Below are positions 1 through 7,622 of a DNA stretch of 18,262 nt, piece after piece; the first letter of the stretch is position 1; the number at the start of each line of letters is the position of its first letter. The notes beneath the pieces were generated by a model. That model ran no database searches and had not been told where the DNA came from. It saw only the letters and a list, made by a program, of their open reading frames with translations. The position numbers were made by a program, and so were the translations under genes. The DNA is taken from the NCBI GenBank assembly GCA_043719555.1, contig JAYSTR010000212.1, forward strand, positions 1-18,262, in the 5' to 3' direction. This stretch comes from UBA4416 sp043719555. Its GTDB lineage: Bacteria; Bacteroidota; Bacteroidia; B-17B0; Aurantibacillaceae.

Positions 1-525
1 TAAAATATCCGAATTGCTAATAATACCGATATCCACCGCTGCACCATAATTATGCAAAGAAATTGCATTAGGATGAGCTAAATAATTAATTTTTTCAGAA
101 AAAGGCATTTCTAATTCATCCCACATTTTTTGTTGGCAGTTTAACGGTCGCACTGCATCAAATATAATGAGGTGATAATTTGGGGTAACCTCATGTAAAT
201 AATACTGTGCGTTAGCTAATTTAATTGCCACATCGCAAGGTAAATAGGCATTTTTTATATTGTGATAAATTACTTTTTTTAGAAAATTATGTTCGGTTGC
301 ATAAGCTAGCTCAACTCGTATGCTTGAATCTATATTTTGAACATTAATTAAATCGTATGACAATAAATATTTTTCAAAGGCAGAGGTATCAACCTGTTTA
401 GATACCAATTTTTGTTCTATTTTATTAGTTACAGATAAATTTTTATTTGCAATAGGCGTTGAATGATTTGTGTTGCAAGACAAAAAAATTACAGCTGTAA
501 ATAAATTAAAAACAAAAAATTTCAC
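1..525 (-). CDS. VanX/DdpX-like D-alanyl-D-alanine dipeptidase lipoprotein (M15D), C-terminus cut off by window edge
   Basis: The reading frame is open from a GTG at 525 to the left edge (175 codons). It starts only 3 bases after the stop of the pterin gene, so the two are probably co-transcribed. The N-terminus is a lipoprotein signal: a hydrophobic stretch followed by IFLSC with Cys at residue 17, which predicts an acylated envelope protein. The family signature is near the edge: SLHNYGAAVDIG fits SxHxxGxAxD of VanX/DdpX, with zinc-binding His158 and Asp165. Upstream, DAVRPLNCQQ matches the family's D-x-x-RP region. Such enzymes cleave D-Ala-D-Ala dipeptides; outside vancomycin clusters they usually serve peptidoglycan turnover. 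The catalytic Glu and the third zinc ligand (a His) lie beyond the window, so activity cannot be confirmed. There is no ATG near the start; GTG is chosen because it immediately precedes the signal peptide. Confidence 0.85.
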   Translation of the reverse strand, partial: MKFFVFNLFTAVIFLSCNTNHSTPIANKNLSVTNKIEQKLVSKQVDTSAFEKYLLSYDLINVQNIDSSIRVELAYATEHNFLKKVIYHNIKNAYLPCDVAIKLANAQYYLHEVTPNYHLIIFDAVRPLNCQQKMWDELEMPFSEKINYLAHPNAISLHNYGAAVDIGIISNSDIL

Positions 526-528
526 AAT

Positions 529-939
529 TTATAAAACTGGATAAACAACATAATTACGAGGTGTTTCATACAATGTAATTTCTATATCAAATTTCGAATC
601 AATTTTCTTTCTTAGTAACTCATAAATAATTTTAGCAATATTTTCCGCAGTAGGATTTAAAATCTTAAATTCTTGAGTATCTAAATTTAAATTTTTATGA
701 TCAAACCTTTCAATAACTTCTTCATTAATAATATCATTTAGTAGTTTTAAATCAAAAACGTAACCAGTTTGTTCATCAATAAAACCAACAATTTTCACGA
801 TTAACTCATAATTATGGCCGTGATAATTCGGATTATTACATAGCCCAAAAATTTCTTTATTTGTTATATCATCAAAATGGGGATTATGTAATCTATGAGC
901 TGAGTTAAATTGTGCTTTGCGAAATACGGCAGTTTTCAT
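529..939 (-). CDS. 6-pyruvoyl-tetrahydropterin synthase / 6-carboxytetrahydropterin synthase family protein
   Basis: A 136-residue T-fold enzyme acting on dihydroneopterin triphosphate. Zinc ligands are His15 (in FNSAHRL), His40 and His42 (YHGHNY). The catalytic Cys34 lies in LCNNPNYHGH, spacing C-x5-HGH. Asp80-His81 (RFDHKNLN) and Glu125 (LYET) complete the usual active site, and NPTAEN (95-100) is a conserved family element. The C-x5-HGH spacing with CNNPN resembles animal PTPS more than E. coli QueD, which has C-x3-HGH. The product could therefore be 6-pyruvoyl-tetrahydropterin, but queuosine synthesis (QueD role) remains possible, and most databases would label it QueD. The length is typical. 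ATG start at 939. The gene lies just upstream of the dipeptidase gene, with no obvious shared pathway; no folE or other queuosine gene is visible nearby. Confidence 0.9.
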   Translation of the reverse strand: MKTAVFRKAQFNSAHRLHNPHFDDITNKEIFGLCNNPNYHGHNYELIVKIVGFIDEQTGYVFDLKLLNDIINEEVIERFDHKNLNLDTQEFKILNPTAENIAKIIYELLRKKIDSKFDIEITLYETPRNYVVYPVL

Positions 940-975
940 TTATCTTTTTTAGTTATTTTATTTTGATTATTTGTG

Positions 976-1005
976 TAAAGGTGCGATATATTTTCTTTTT
1001 TCAAA
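976..1005 (-). promoter_or_regulatory. Weak candidate promoter for the pterin gene
   Basis: On the minus strand TTTG (1002-1005) is followed after 18 bases by CACCTTTA (976-983), matching the Bacteroidota -7 consensus TAnnTTTG at only six of eight positions if N positions are counted. It lies about 40 bases before the start of the 136-residue pterin gene, in the 94-base gap after the TPR gene. Read-through from the TPR gene is an alternative. Confidence 0.2.
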
Positions 1006-1033
1006 AAACAAAAAAACAATAACAGAACTCATT

Positions 1034-2086
1034 TTAATGCTTACAGTAAGTTTCAATTAATTTAATAGCCATTTCATCACCTAAGCCGTCTGCTTTATTT
1101 AAATCTTCGCAAGCCCCTCGTTTATCTTTACTTGCAAATTTCACAGCTGCGCGGTTTACAAAAGCCTCTGCATAATTAAATCGTAATTTAATTGCATAGT
1201 CAAAATCTTTCAAAGCCTCAACAAACTGTTTGCTTTCTCCTTTAGCAACACCCCTATAATTATAACTGACTGGATTTTTAGGATTCATTTTTATGGCGGC
1301 ATCTAAATCTACAATAGCACCCGTATTATCTGCCGACTCTATTTTGCAAGCTCCTCGAGCTACATACGCTTCCTCATCTTCTGGAAAGGCATCAATGTAT
1401 ACATTCCAATCAGTAACAGCATTTTTATAATCCTTTGCTTCAAATCGTGCTTTAGCCCTTGTTTTATAAGCATTATAATTTGGTTTAGGATCTTTACTGA
1501 GTTTCATCGCTTCATTAATTTCTTTAATGGCGTAGTTATAATCTTTCATCGCAAAACGAATTTCGCCTTTTAAATAAATTACATCTAAGTATTTATCCTT
1601 AATATCTATTGCTCTGGCGCAAGCATCTAAAGCTGGTTTATAACTTTTTCCTAATAACATTAACTGCGCTTGATAAAAATAAATTTCTGCATCATCGGCT
1701 TTTAATCCAATTGCAGAATCCACCATTGCTTTTGCTTCTTTATACCGTTTAGTTTGAAGATATAAATACGCTAATGTTTTTTCAGTTTCAAAATCATCAG
1801 GATTAATTTTTTGAGCATTTAACAAATCTTTTTCGGCTCCTTTTATATCATCTAATTTGATTTTTGCAATGGCCATTTTATTATATGCACTAATAAAATC
1901 TTGCTTAACTTTAATTGCTTTTTTAAAAGTTGCAATCGCATCTTTATACTTTGAAGAATCGAGTAATTTACATCCTGCTTTATAAAAAGCAATCTCAGAA
2001 TTGGCCGAATCTTTTTGCGCTACCGAAATATGAAAAGCAAAACAAAGAAATATTACCGATAACAAATACTTATAACCAATCATCAC
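1034..2086 (-). CDS. Exported tetratricopeptide (TPR) repeat protein
   Basis: A 350-residue protein with an N-terminal signal peptide (hydrophobic stretch to about residue 22, likely cleavage after SVAQ) and then almost wholly 34-residue TPR units. I count about nine, at roughly 31-64, 65-98, 99-132, 133-166, 167-200, 205-238, 239-272, 273-306 and 307-340. Each has the usual small/large alternation and an ALKDFDYAIKL-like second helix. The C-terminus (GACEDLNKADGLGD...YC) is a recurrent ending of Bacteroidota TPR proteins. It is probably a periplasmic or outer-membrane-associated scaffold; no catalytic domain is present, so no specific function can be assigned. ATG start at 2086, divergent from the SPFH gene across 63 bases and followed by the pterin gene 94 bases downstream. 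Confidence 0.88.
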   Translation of the reverse strand: MMIGYKYLLSVIFLCFAFHISVAQKDSANSEIAFYKAGCKLLDSSKYKDAIATFKKAIKVKQDFISAYNKMAIAKIKLDDIKGAEKDLLNAQKINPDDFETEKTLAYLYLQTKRYKEAKAMVDSAIGLKADDAEIYFYQAQLMLLGKSYKPALDACARAIDIKDKYLDVIYLKGEIRFAMKDYNYAIKEINEAMKLSKDPKPNYNAYKTRAKARFEAKDYKNAVTDWNVYIDAFPEDEEAYVARGACKIESADNTGAIVDLDAAIKMNPKNPVSYNYRGVAKGESKQFVEALKDFDYAIKLRFNYAEAFVNRAAVKFASKDKRGACEDLNKADGLGDEMAIKLIETYCKH

Positions 2087-2093
2087 TATCCAT

Positions 2094-2123
2094 TTTGTTT
2101 ATTGCAACAGATTACTAAATTTA
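2094..2123 (+). promoter_or_regulatory. Candidate Bacteroidota-type promoter for the SPFH gene
   Basis: TTTG (2094-2097), an 18-base spacer and TAAATTTA (2116-2123) fit the TTTG/TAnnTTTG pattern except for the last base. The predicted transcript starts about 20 bases before the ATG at 2150. TAAATTTA is a palindrome, so it could also serve as the -7 element for the divergent TPR gene, although no good -33 element is seen in that direction. Confidence 0.42.
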
Positions 2124-2149
2124 CATAAACATTTTTAAAAACCATTATT

Positions 2150-3067
2150 ATGCCAATTATTATTTTTATTCTGATTTTTACATTAGTTATCGTTTTCGCT
2201 TCGTTTGTTACGGTGCAGCAAGGTACTATTGCAGTAATTACTGTTTTTGGAAAATACAAGCGCATCCTTACCCCAGGGTTAAGTATGAAAATTCCTTTAA
2301 TTGAAAAAGTTTACAAAAAAATATCCATTCAAAATCGTAGCGTTGAGTTAGGATTTCAGGCGGTAACTAGCGATCAGGCAAATGTAAACTTTACATCGAT
2401 GTTACTATACGCAGTTATTAACCAAGGCGAAGAAGCTATTAAAAATGTCGCCTTTAAATTTGTGGACGATAAAAACTTGATGCAAGCATTAGTTCGCTCT
2501 ATCGAAGGTTCTGTGCGTGCCTTTGTTTCTACAAAAAAGCAATCAGAGGTTTTATCTTTACGCAGAGATATAGTAGAAGCAGTTAAAGAACAATTAGATG
2601 TAACTTTAGAAGAATGGGGTTATCATTTAATAGATTTACAAATTAACGATATTACTTTTGATGAAGAAGTAATGCGCTCAATGGCTAAAATTGTAGCAAG
2701 TAACAATTTAAAAGCTGCTGCAGAAAACGAAGGACAAGCATTATTAATTACTAAAACTAAAGCTGCCGAAGCAGAGGGTAATTTTATAAAAATATCTGCC
2801 AATGCCGAAAAAGAAGCAGCTCAATTACGCGGACAAGGTATTGCATTATTCCGCCAGGAAGTTGCTCGTGGTATGGCAGAGGCAGCTAAAGAAATGAAAG
2901 AATCTAATTTAGATACATCCTTAATTATGTTTAGTATGTGGACTGAAGCAGTGAAAAATTTTGCCGAACAAGGAAAAGGCAATGTTATCTTTTTGGATGG
3001 TAGTGTTGAAGGTATGGATAAAACCATGAAGCAAATGATGGGAATGATGAATCAAAAAAATAATTAA
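2150..3067 (+). CDS. SPFH/band 7 (stomatin-like) membrane protein
   Basis: 305 residues. One N-terminal membrane helix (about residues 2-20) is followed by an SPFH domain (about 22-185). It begins VQQGTIAVITVFGKYKRIL, the stomatin-family opening in which a Gly-rich turn precedes GLSMKIPLIEKV. The next region is alanine- and glutamate-rich and helical (about 185-240; AAAENEG, KAAEAEG, NAEKEAAQLRGQG), typical of the coiled coil by which these proteins oligomerise. The tail is Met-rich (DKTMKQMMGMMNQ). The layout resembles QmcA/HIR-type SPFH proteins, which form cage-like microdomains in the inner membrane and often regulate proteases such as FtsH. No NfeD partner gene is adjacent. The stop is 17 bases before the first secreted protease, so the two may share a transcript. 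Confidence 0.9.
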   Translation: MPIIIFILIFTLVIVFASFVTVQQGTIAVITVFGKYKRILTPGLSMKIPLIEKVYKKISIQNRSVELGFQAVTSDQANVNFTSMLLYAVINQGEEAIKNVAFKFVDDKNLMQALVRSIEGSVRAFVSTKKQSEVLSLRRDIVEAVKEQLDVTLEEWGYHLIDLQINDITFDEEVMRSMAKIVASNNLKAAAENEGQALLITKTKAAEAEGNFIKISANAEKEAAQLRGQGIALFRQEVARGMAEAAKEMKESNLDTSLIMFSMWTEAVKNFAEQGKGNVIFLDGSVEGMDKTMKQMMGMMNQKNN

Positions 3068-3084
3068 TTAAATAGATTTAAAGA

Positions 3085-5223
3085 ATGAAAAAACAAATCC
3101 TAACATTAATTAGTGCAAGTTTGTTAAGTGCAAATTTTTATTCGCAAGAGACTTACAAGCCTTGTCACACAAGCGAAGCAATGGAAGATGTTTTTAAAAA
3201 CGATCCTTCTGCTAAAACCCGATTTGATTTAGAGCAATCTCAATTAGATATAGAATATCAATTAGCTTTAAAAAACAGAGCTAATGCAAAAACGGCAGCT
3301 TCATCCTATACAATTCCAGTAGTTTTTCATGTATTACATTTAAATGGCGGCGAAAAAATATCTACTGCACAAGTTCAAGACGCAATTGATATTTTAAACA
3401 GAGATTATAATTTACAAAATGCCGATACTTCATTAGTTATACCACCATTTAAAAACAAAATTGGTGATATTCAAGTTCATTTCGAATTGGCAAAAAAAGA
3501 TCCTTTAGGAAATTGCACTAATGGCATCAATTATTTTTATACTGCAAATACCGCATGGGATTCTAACAATTCAAGTTTTTATACTTTTACCGGAACATCA
3601 GCCGGAAAATGGAATCCATCAAAGTATTTAAATATTTATTCTGTAAAATCCATAAGTAGTGGTGCTGCTGGATATACCTATTTACCAGGAAGCTGGGCAA
3701 CCGGTGCTTCGAGTGATGCTATTGTTATTCTATCTAATTATGTTGGTTCAATTGGTACGGGTAACACTAATCAATCAAGAGCATTAACTCACGAAGTGGG
3801 TCATTGGTTAAACTTACCTCATGTTTGGGGCGGAACTAACCAACCTGGTGTAGCTTGTGGCGATGATGGAGTTAGTGATACTCCGCTAACAATGGGATAT
3901 ACCGCTTGTTCTTCTGAAGGAAGCTCGCAAGTTTGTACTCCGGGCATAAGCGAAAATTATCAAAACTATATGGATTATTCATATTGCTCGCGTATGTTTA
4001 CTACAAATCAAGGAGTAAGAATGCGCTCCGCCTTAGCGTCTTCTACCTCAGGCCGTAGTACATTATCGTCTGCAGGAAATTTAACATTTACAGGTATTAC
4101 ACCCGGCTACACTTGTGCACCAGTTGCAGCATTTAGTGCCAATAAAACAAATAACTGTGCTAATAACACATTTACATTTACTAGTTCAAGCCAATTAGGT
4201 GGTAATGGAGGAAGTCTATTATGGGATTTTGCAGGAGGTACGCCATCTACATCTACCAACTCAGTTGAAGTAGTAAGCTATGCAACCCCTGGAACTTATA
4301 CTGTCTCCTTAAAAGCAATATCGCCGCAAGGAACAATAACAGCAACCAAAAACTCTTATATTTCAGTTTTTAATGGGGTTGGTGGGCAAACTGCTCCTGC
4401 ACTTGTTAATTTTGAAACAACAGGTTTACAAACAGATATATTAGTAAGGAATGACAATATTGGCTCACCCGCTTGGATTCAAAATGCAAGTAATGGTGGT
4501 AACTCTACAGTAAAAAGTATTTTTCTAAATAATTTTTCAGCTACAAATACTGGAGGACATCGCGATTTTTTTGAAACACCATTGTATGATTTTACAAATA
4601 CAAGCTCTATTGGCTTTTCATACTATTATGCTTACGCGAAATATGACGCAACTCAAGTTGATTCGTTTAAGGTTCAATATTCTTTTGACTGTGGAGGAAC
4701 ATGGGCTAATATTTTAGGAGTCCCTGCAATGAACACAATGGCAACAGCTTCTGGTGGCACATCAACATCAGATTTTGTACCTACAAGCGCACAGTGGAAA
4801 TTAACAACTATTAATAATTCATTGTTAACTGCTTTCGCAAATAAACCATCAGTTAAATTTCGCTTCTTTTTCAAATCCGATCCAACTATTGGTCAGTCAA
4901 ATAATATTTATATTGATCAGATTAATATTACAGGTAGTCTTGCAACTTCTATTTCTGAATTTGAAAAAAATATAGGATTAACTATTTATCCAAATCCAAC
5001 TTCTGGAAGTTCAGTTATTGATTTTACAGCCAATGAAAATGATAAAATTTCAATTTCTCTAACTGATATTATGGGTCGTATTATTGAACAATCTTCTCTC
5101 AATAAATCCAATGGGAACATTAAATACCAGATAAACAAAAATGAAAGTTTATCAAAAGGTATTTATTTTATTAATATCAACGTAAATGAAAAAGTGATTT
5201 CGAAAAAGTTAATTATTAACTAA
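3085..5223 (+). CDS. Secreted M43 pappalysin-like zinc metalloprotease with PKD and T9SS sorting domains (copy 1)
   Basis: 712 residues. A Sec signal peptide (about 1-20, MKKQIL...ANFYSQ) is followed by a propeptide-like charged helix region (about 25-70) and a metzincin-type catalytic domain (about 72-335). The zinc motif is H236-E-V-G-H240-W-L-N-L-P-H246; position 8, usually Gly in HExxHxxGxxH, is Asn243. The Met-turn is NYMDYS with Met296, and paired Cys residues lie around it. A PKD domain follows (about 344-430, LLWDFAGGTPSTS), then a beta-rich jelly-roll-like region (about 437-620) ending NNIYIDQINITG. Last is a type A T9SS C-terminal sorting domain (about 628-712; IYPNPTSG, DIMGRII, KGIYFI, KKLIIN). 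It is expected to be exported across the outer membrane and attached to the surface or released. No separate promoter is evident, so it is probably transcribed with the SPFH gene. Substrates are unknown. Confidence 0.93.
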   Translation: MKKQILTLISASLLSANFYSQETYKPCHTSEAMEDVFKNDPSAKTRFDLEQSQLDIEYQLALKNRANAKTAASSYTIPVVFHVLHLNGGEKISTAQVQDAIDILNRDYNLQNADTSLVIPPFKNKIGDIQVHFELAKKDPLGNCTNGINYFYTANTAWDSNNSSFYTFTGTSAGKWNPSKYLNIYSVKSISSGAAGYTYLPGSWATGASSDAIVILSNYVGSIGTGNTNQSRALTHEVGHWLNLPHVWGGTNQPGVACGDDGVSDTPLTMGYTACSSEGSSQVCTPGISENYQNYMDYSYCSRMFTTNQGVRMRSALASSTSGRSTLSSAGNLTFTGITPGYTCAPVAAFSANKTNNCANNTFTFTSSSQLGGNGGSLLWDFAGGTPSTSTNSVEVVSYATPGTYTVSLKAISPQGTITATKNSYISVFNGVGGQTAPALVNFETTGLQTDILVRNDNIGSPAWIQNASNGGNSTVKSIFLNNFSATNTGGHRDFFETPLYDFTNTSSIGFSYYYAYAKYDATQVDSFKVQYSFDCGGTWANILGVPAMNTMATASGGTSTSDFVPTSAQWKLTTINNSLLTAFANKPSVKFRFFFKSDPTIGQSNNIYIDQINITGSLATSISEFEKNIGLTIYPNPTSGSSVIDFTANENDKISISLTDIMGRIIEQSSLNKSNGNIKYQINKNESLSKGIYFININVNEKVISKKLIIN

Positions 5224-5243
5224 TTTTTCATTAAAAATTTTAC

Positions 5244-5275
5244 AAGTCCGTTTCGAAAATTCGAAACGGACTTTT
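5244..5275 (+). terminator. Rho-independent terminator after protease copy 1
   Basis: AAGTCCGTTTCGAA (5244-5257) pairs perfectly over 14 bp with TTCGAAACGGACTT (5260-5273), followed by TTTTA. The core AGTCCGTTTC/GAAACGGACT recurs in the terminator after copy 2. Confidence 0.9.
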
Positions 5276-5334
5276 ATTTAGACAAAACCTTAAATAATTC
5301 AGATATTCTACTAAAAGTTTTCGTAAATAATTTC

Positions 5335-5342
5335 TATATTTA
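5335..5342 (+). promoter_or_regulatory. Weak candidate -7 element for protease copy 2
   Basis: TATATTTA matches TAnnTTTG except for the last base and lies 26 bases before the ATG at 5369, downstream of the copy 1 terminator. No convincing TTTG/TTG sits at the expected distance upstream. A promoter in this 145-base gap is nevertheless expected because the terminator separates the two genes. Confidence 0.28.
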
Positions 5343-5368
5343 TCTAATTACAATTTAATACAGTTAAC

Positions 5369-7555
5369 ATGAAAAAACAAATACTAAGTTTAATTGCAGC
5401 AATCTCGATTGGTAATGTTGCATTAGCTCAAACGCAACAAACAATTCGCAGACAACCTTGTAATACGTTTGATGCGATGGAAGAAGCATTTAAAGCTAAT
5501 CCTGAACAAAAAAAACAATATGAAGCTTCTCAAGCCAAATTTGAAGTAGATTATCAAAACGAATTACAAAAAAAATCTAATGCAGTTTCTAAAACGGCAG
5601 CTACAGTTTATACTATACCTGTAGTATTTCATATCATGGGCTCGCAGCCAGTTTCCGATCAAGCTTTTGTTAATTTGATAAGTTATTTTAATAATGATTT
5701 TGGGCATAATGGTAATGATATTGCTACAATTAATTCTTTATTTTCTGGCCTATATGTAGATGCAGAAATTAGATTTGCCTTAGCACAAAGAGATCCAAAT
5801 GGTAATTGTACAAATGGTGTAATTCGTCATGATAATGAAAGTATATATTGGAATCAATCCAGTCCTGCTTATAACTATTCAGGTTCAGGAGCAAACAAAT
5901 GGCCAACAAACAAATACTTAAATATTTATATTGTAGAGTGTATTGCAAGTGCAACTTCTCCTTGTCCTCCATCTGGCTCTTATATTGCAGGATACACTTA
6001 TTTACCAGGAACATGGGCTACAAATGCTCCAAATGATGCAATTGTATTGCTTCGTAATCAATTAGCTCAAACAGATCCCCATGATTCAAGAACAATTAGT
6101 CATGAAATTGGACATTGGTTAAATTTATCTCACACTTTTGGTAATACTAATAACCCACAATTTGATCCTTCGAATATGCCAACGACTTCAATAACTTGTT
6201 CAACTGATAATGTTTCTGATACACCTCCAACAGGTGGTTATTTTTCAGTTTGTAATACAAGTACATTAGATTGTTCAAATCCACCAAATATTGAGAACAT
6301 TATGGATTACGCGTCTTGTCCAAAAATGTTTACTCAAGGACAAATTACAAGAATGCGTACAGCATTAACAAGTGCAACTGCTGGACGTAATAATTTATGG
6401 ACTGCAGCAAACTATTCAGCAACAGGAATTGTTAGCGGTTACGTTTGTTCGCCAATTGCAAGTATTGCATCAAATAAAATAGGAGCTTGCGAAGGTGCTA
6501 CCGTAACCTATAGTAGTACAAGTTTTGTTGGAGAAAATGGTGGAACATACTCTTGGAACTTTCCAGGCGGAACACCTTCAACATCTTCGAATTCAGTAGA
6601 AGCTGTTACTTACCCTACTGCCGGCACATACAGCGCATCTTTACTAGTTACTAACAGTTTTAGCAACAATACGAAATCAAATTATATTGTAAATATTACT
6701 AATGGACAAAATGGTGCAATGGCACCAAGCTTAATAAATTTTGAAACAACAGGATTACCAGCTGGTGTATTTGTAAGAAATGATAATCCAGGATCTGTAA
6801 CTTGGATTCAAAATACAGCAATTGGTGGAAATACAACGGCTAAATCGATTTATATAAATGGATTCTCTTCATCTACAACAAGAGGAAATCGCGACTTTTT
6901 TGAAACGCCTTATTATGATTTCACTAGTACAACTTCAATCGGATTATCATATTATTATGCTTATGCAAAAAAGGTAGCCTCTCAGGTTGATTCATTTAAA
7001 GTAGCGTACTCTTTAGATTGTGGTGCGACTTGGTTAAATATTGCGGGTATTCCTACATTAAATACAATGGCTACAGCATCTGGTGGAACCGTAGCTACAA
7101 ATTTTGTTCCAACGAGTGCTCAATTTAAATTAGCTACTGTTAACGCAGCCTTATTAACTGCATTGGCAAATAAACCTAGCGTTAAATTAAGATTTTATTT
7201 TATGAGTGATAAAATAAATAATGGATCAAATAATATTTATATTGATCAAATTAATTTAACCGGTAGCATTGCGACCTTTATTTCTGAATTAGAAAAAACA
7301 ATAGGATTAAATATTTATCCTAACCCAACGTCTGGCAGTTCATTGGTTGATTTTACAGCTTCTGAAAATGATAAAGTTTCTATTTCTGTAACAGACATTA
7401 TGGGACGTATAGTTGAACAATCTAATTCGTTTAATAAAACAAATGGTAATGTTCAATACGAAATAAACAAAAATGAGCATTTAGCTAAAGGCGTTTATAT
7501 AGTTAACATAACTGTAAATGAAAAAACGATTTCAAAAAAATTAATTCTTAACTAA
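5369..7555 (+). CDS. Secreted M43 pappalysin-like zinc metalloprotease with PKD and T9SS sorting domains (copy 2)
   Basis: 728 residues, a tandem paralogue of the preceding gene with the same order of parts: signal peptide (about 1-20), charged propeptide-like region (about 28-75), catalytic domain (about 78-350), PKD (about 360-446), jelly-roll-like region (about 452-637) and T9SS type A sorting domain (about 645-728; NIYPNPTSG ... KKLILN). The zinc motif is H245-E-I-G-H249-W-L-N-L-S-H255, again with Asn in the usual Gly position, and the Met-turn is NIMDYA with Met312. Compared with copy 1 the catalytic head carries extra loops, including SATSPCPPSGS with an added Cys and a longer stretch after the third His. 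The C-terminal half is visibly more alike between copies than the head. It has its own terminator and probably its own promoter. Confidence 0.93.
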   Translation: MKKQILSLIAAISIGNVALAQTQQTIRRQPCNTFDAMEEAFKANPEQKKQYEASQAKFEVDYQNELQKKSNAVSKTAATVYTIPVVFHIMGSQPVSDQAFVNLISYFNNDFGHNGNDIATINSLFSGLYVDAEIRFALAQRDPNGNCTNGVIRHDNESIYWNQSSPAYNYSGSGANKWPTNKYLNIYIVECIASATSPCPPSGSYIAGYTYLPGTWATNAPNDAIVLLRNQLAQTDPHDSRTISHEIGHWLNLSHTFGNTNNPQFDPSNMPTTSITCSTDNVSDTPPTGGYFSVCNTSTLDCSNPPNIENIMDYASCPKMFTQGQITRMRTALTSATAGRNNLWTAANYSATGIVSGYVCSPIASIASNKIGACEGATVTYSSTSFVGENGGTYSWNFPGGTPSTSSNSVEAVTYPTAGTYSASLLVTNSFSNNTKSNYIVNITNGQNGAMAPSLINFETTGLPAGVFVRNDNPGSVTWIQNTAIGGNTTAKSIYINGFSSSTTRGNRDFFETPYYDFTSTTSIGLSYYYAYAKKVASQVDSFKVAYSLDCGATWLNIAGIPTLNTMATASGGTVATNFVPTSAQFKLATVNAALLTALANKPSVKLRFYFMSDKINNGSNNIYIDQINLTGSIATFISELEKTIGLNIYPNPTSGSSLVDFTASENDKVSISVTDIMGRIVEQSNSFNKTNGNVQYEINKNEHLAKGVYIVNITVNEKTISKKLILN

Positions 7556-7575
7556 ACTATATTTTTTCTACTATT

Positions 7576-7610
7576 AAAAGTCCGTTTCTAAATTGAAACG
7601 GACTTTTTTT
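7576..7610 (+). terminator. Rho-independent terminator after protease copy 2
   Basis: AAAAGTCCGTTTC (7576-7588) pairs over 13 bp with GAAACGGACTTTT (7595-7607) around the loop TAAATT, followed by a run of T to 7610. It shares its stem core with the terminator at 5244-5275, so it was apparently copied together with the protease gene. Confidence 0.9.
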
Positions 7611-7622
7611 ATACTTATTCCT

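Noticed and set aside
1930..2118. Open frame on the plus strand overlapping the start of the TPR gene.
   Set aside because: Antisense shadow of a well-supported gene; no domain, atypical composition and it crosses the TPR signal-peptide region.
5224..5368. Possible mobile element between the two proteases, suggested by the repeated hairpins.
   Set aside because: The repeats are perfect terminator stems with T-runs at gene ends; there are no terminal repeats, target duplications or transposase.
5769..6014. 81-residue minus-strand open frame inside protease copy 2.
   Set aside because: Antisense to the catalytic domain coding sequence, with low-complexity Tyr/Leu/His content and no start context.
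7593..7622. An in-frame TTG at 7593 would extend the methyltransferase by 10 residues.
   Set aside because: It lies in the loop and 3' arm of the terminator hairpin; the ATG at 7623 opens a normal protein.
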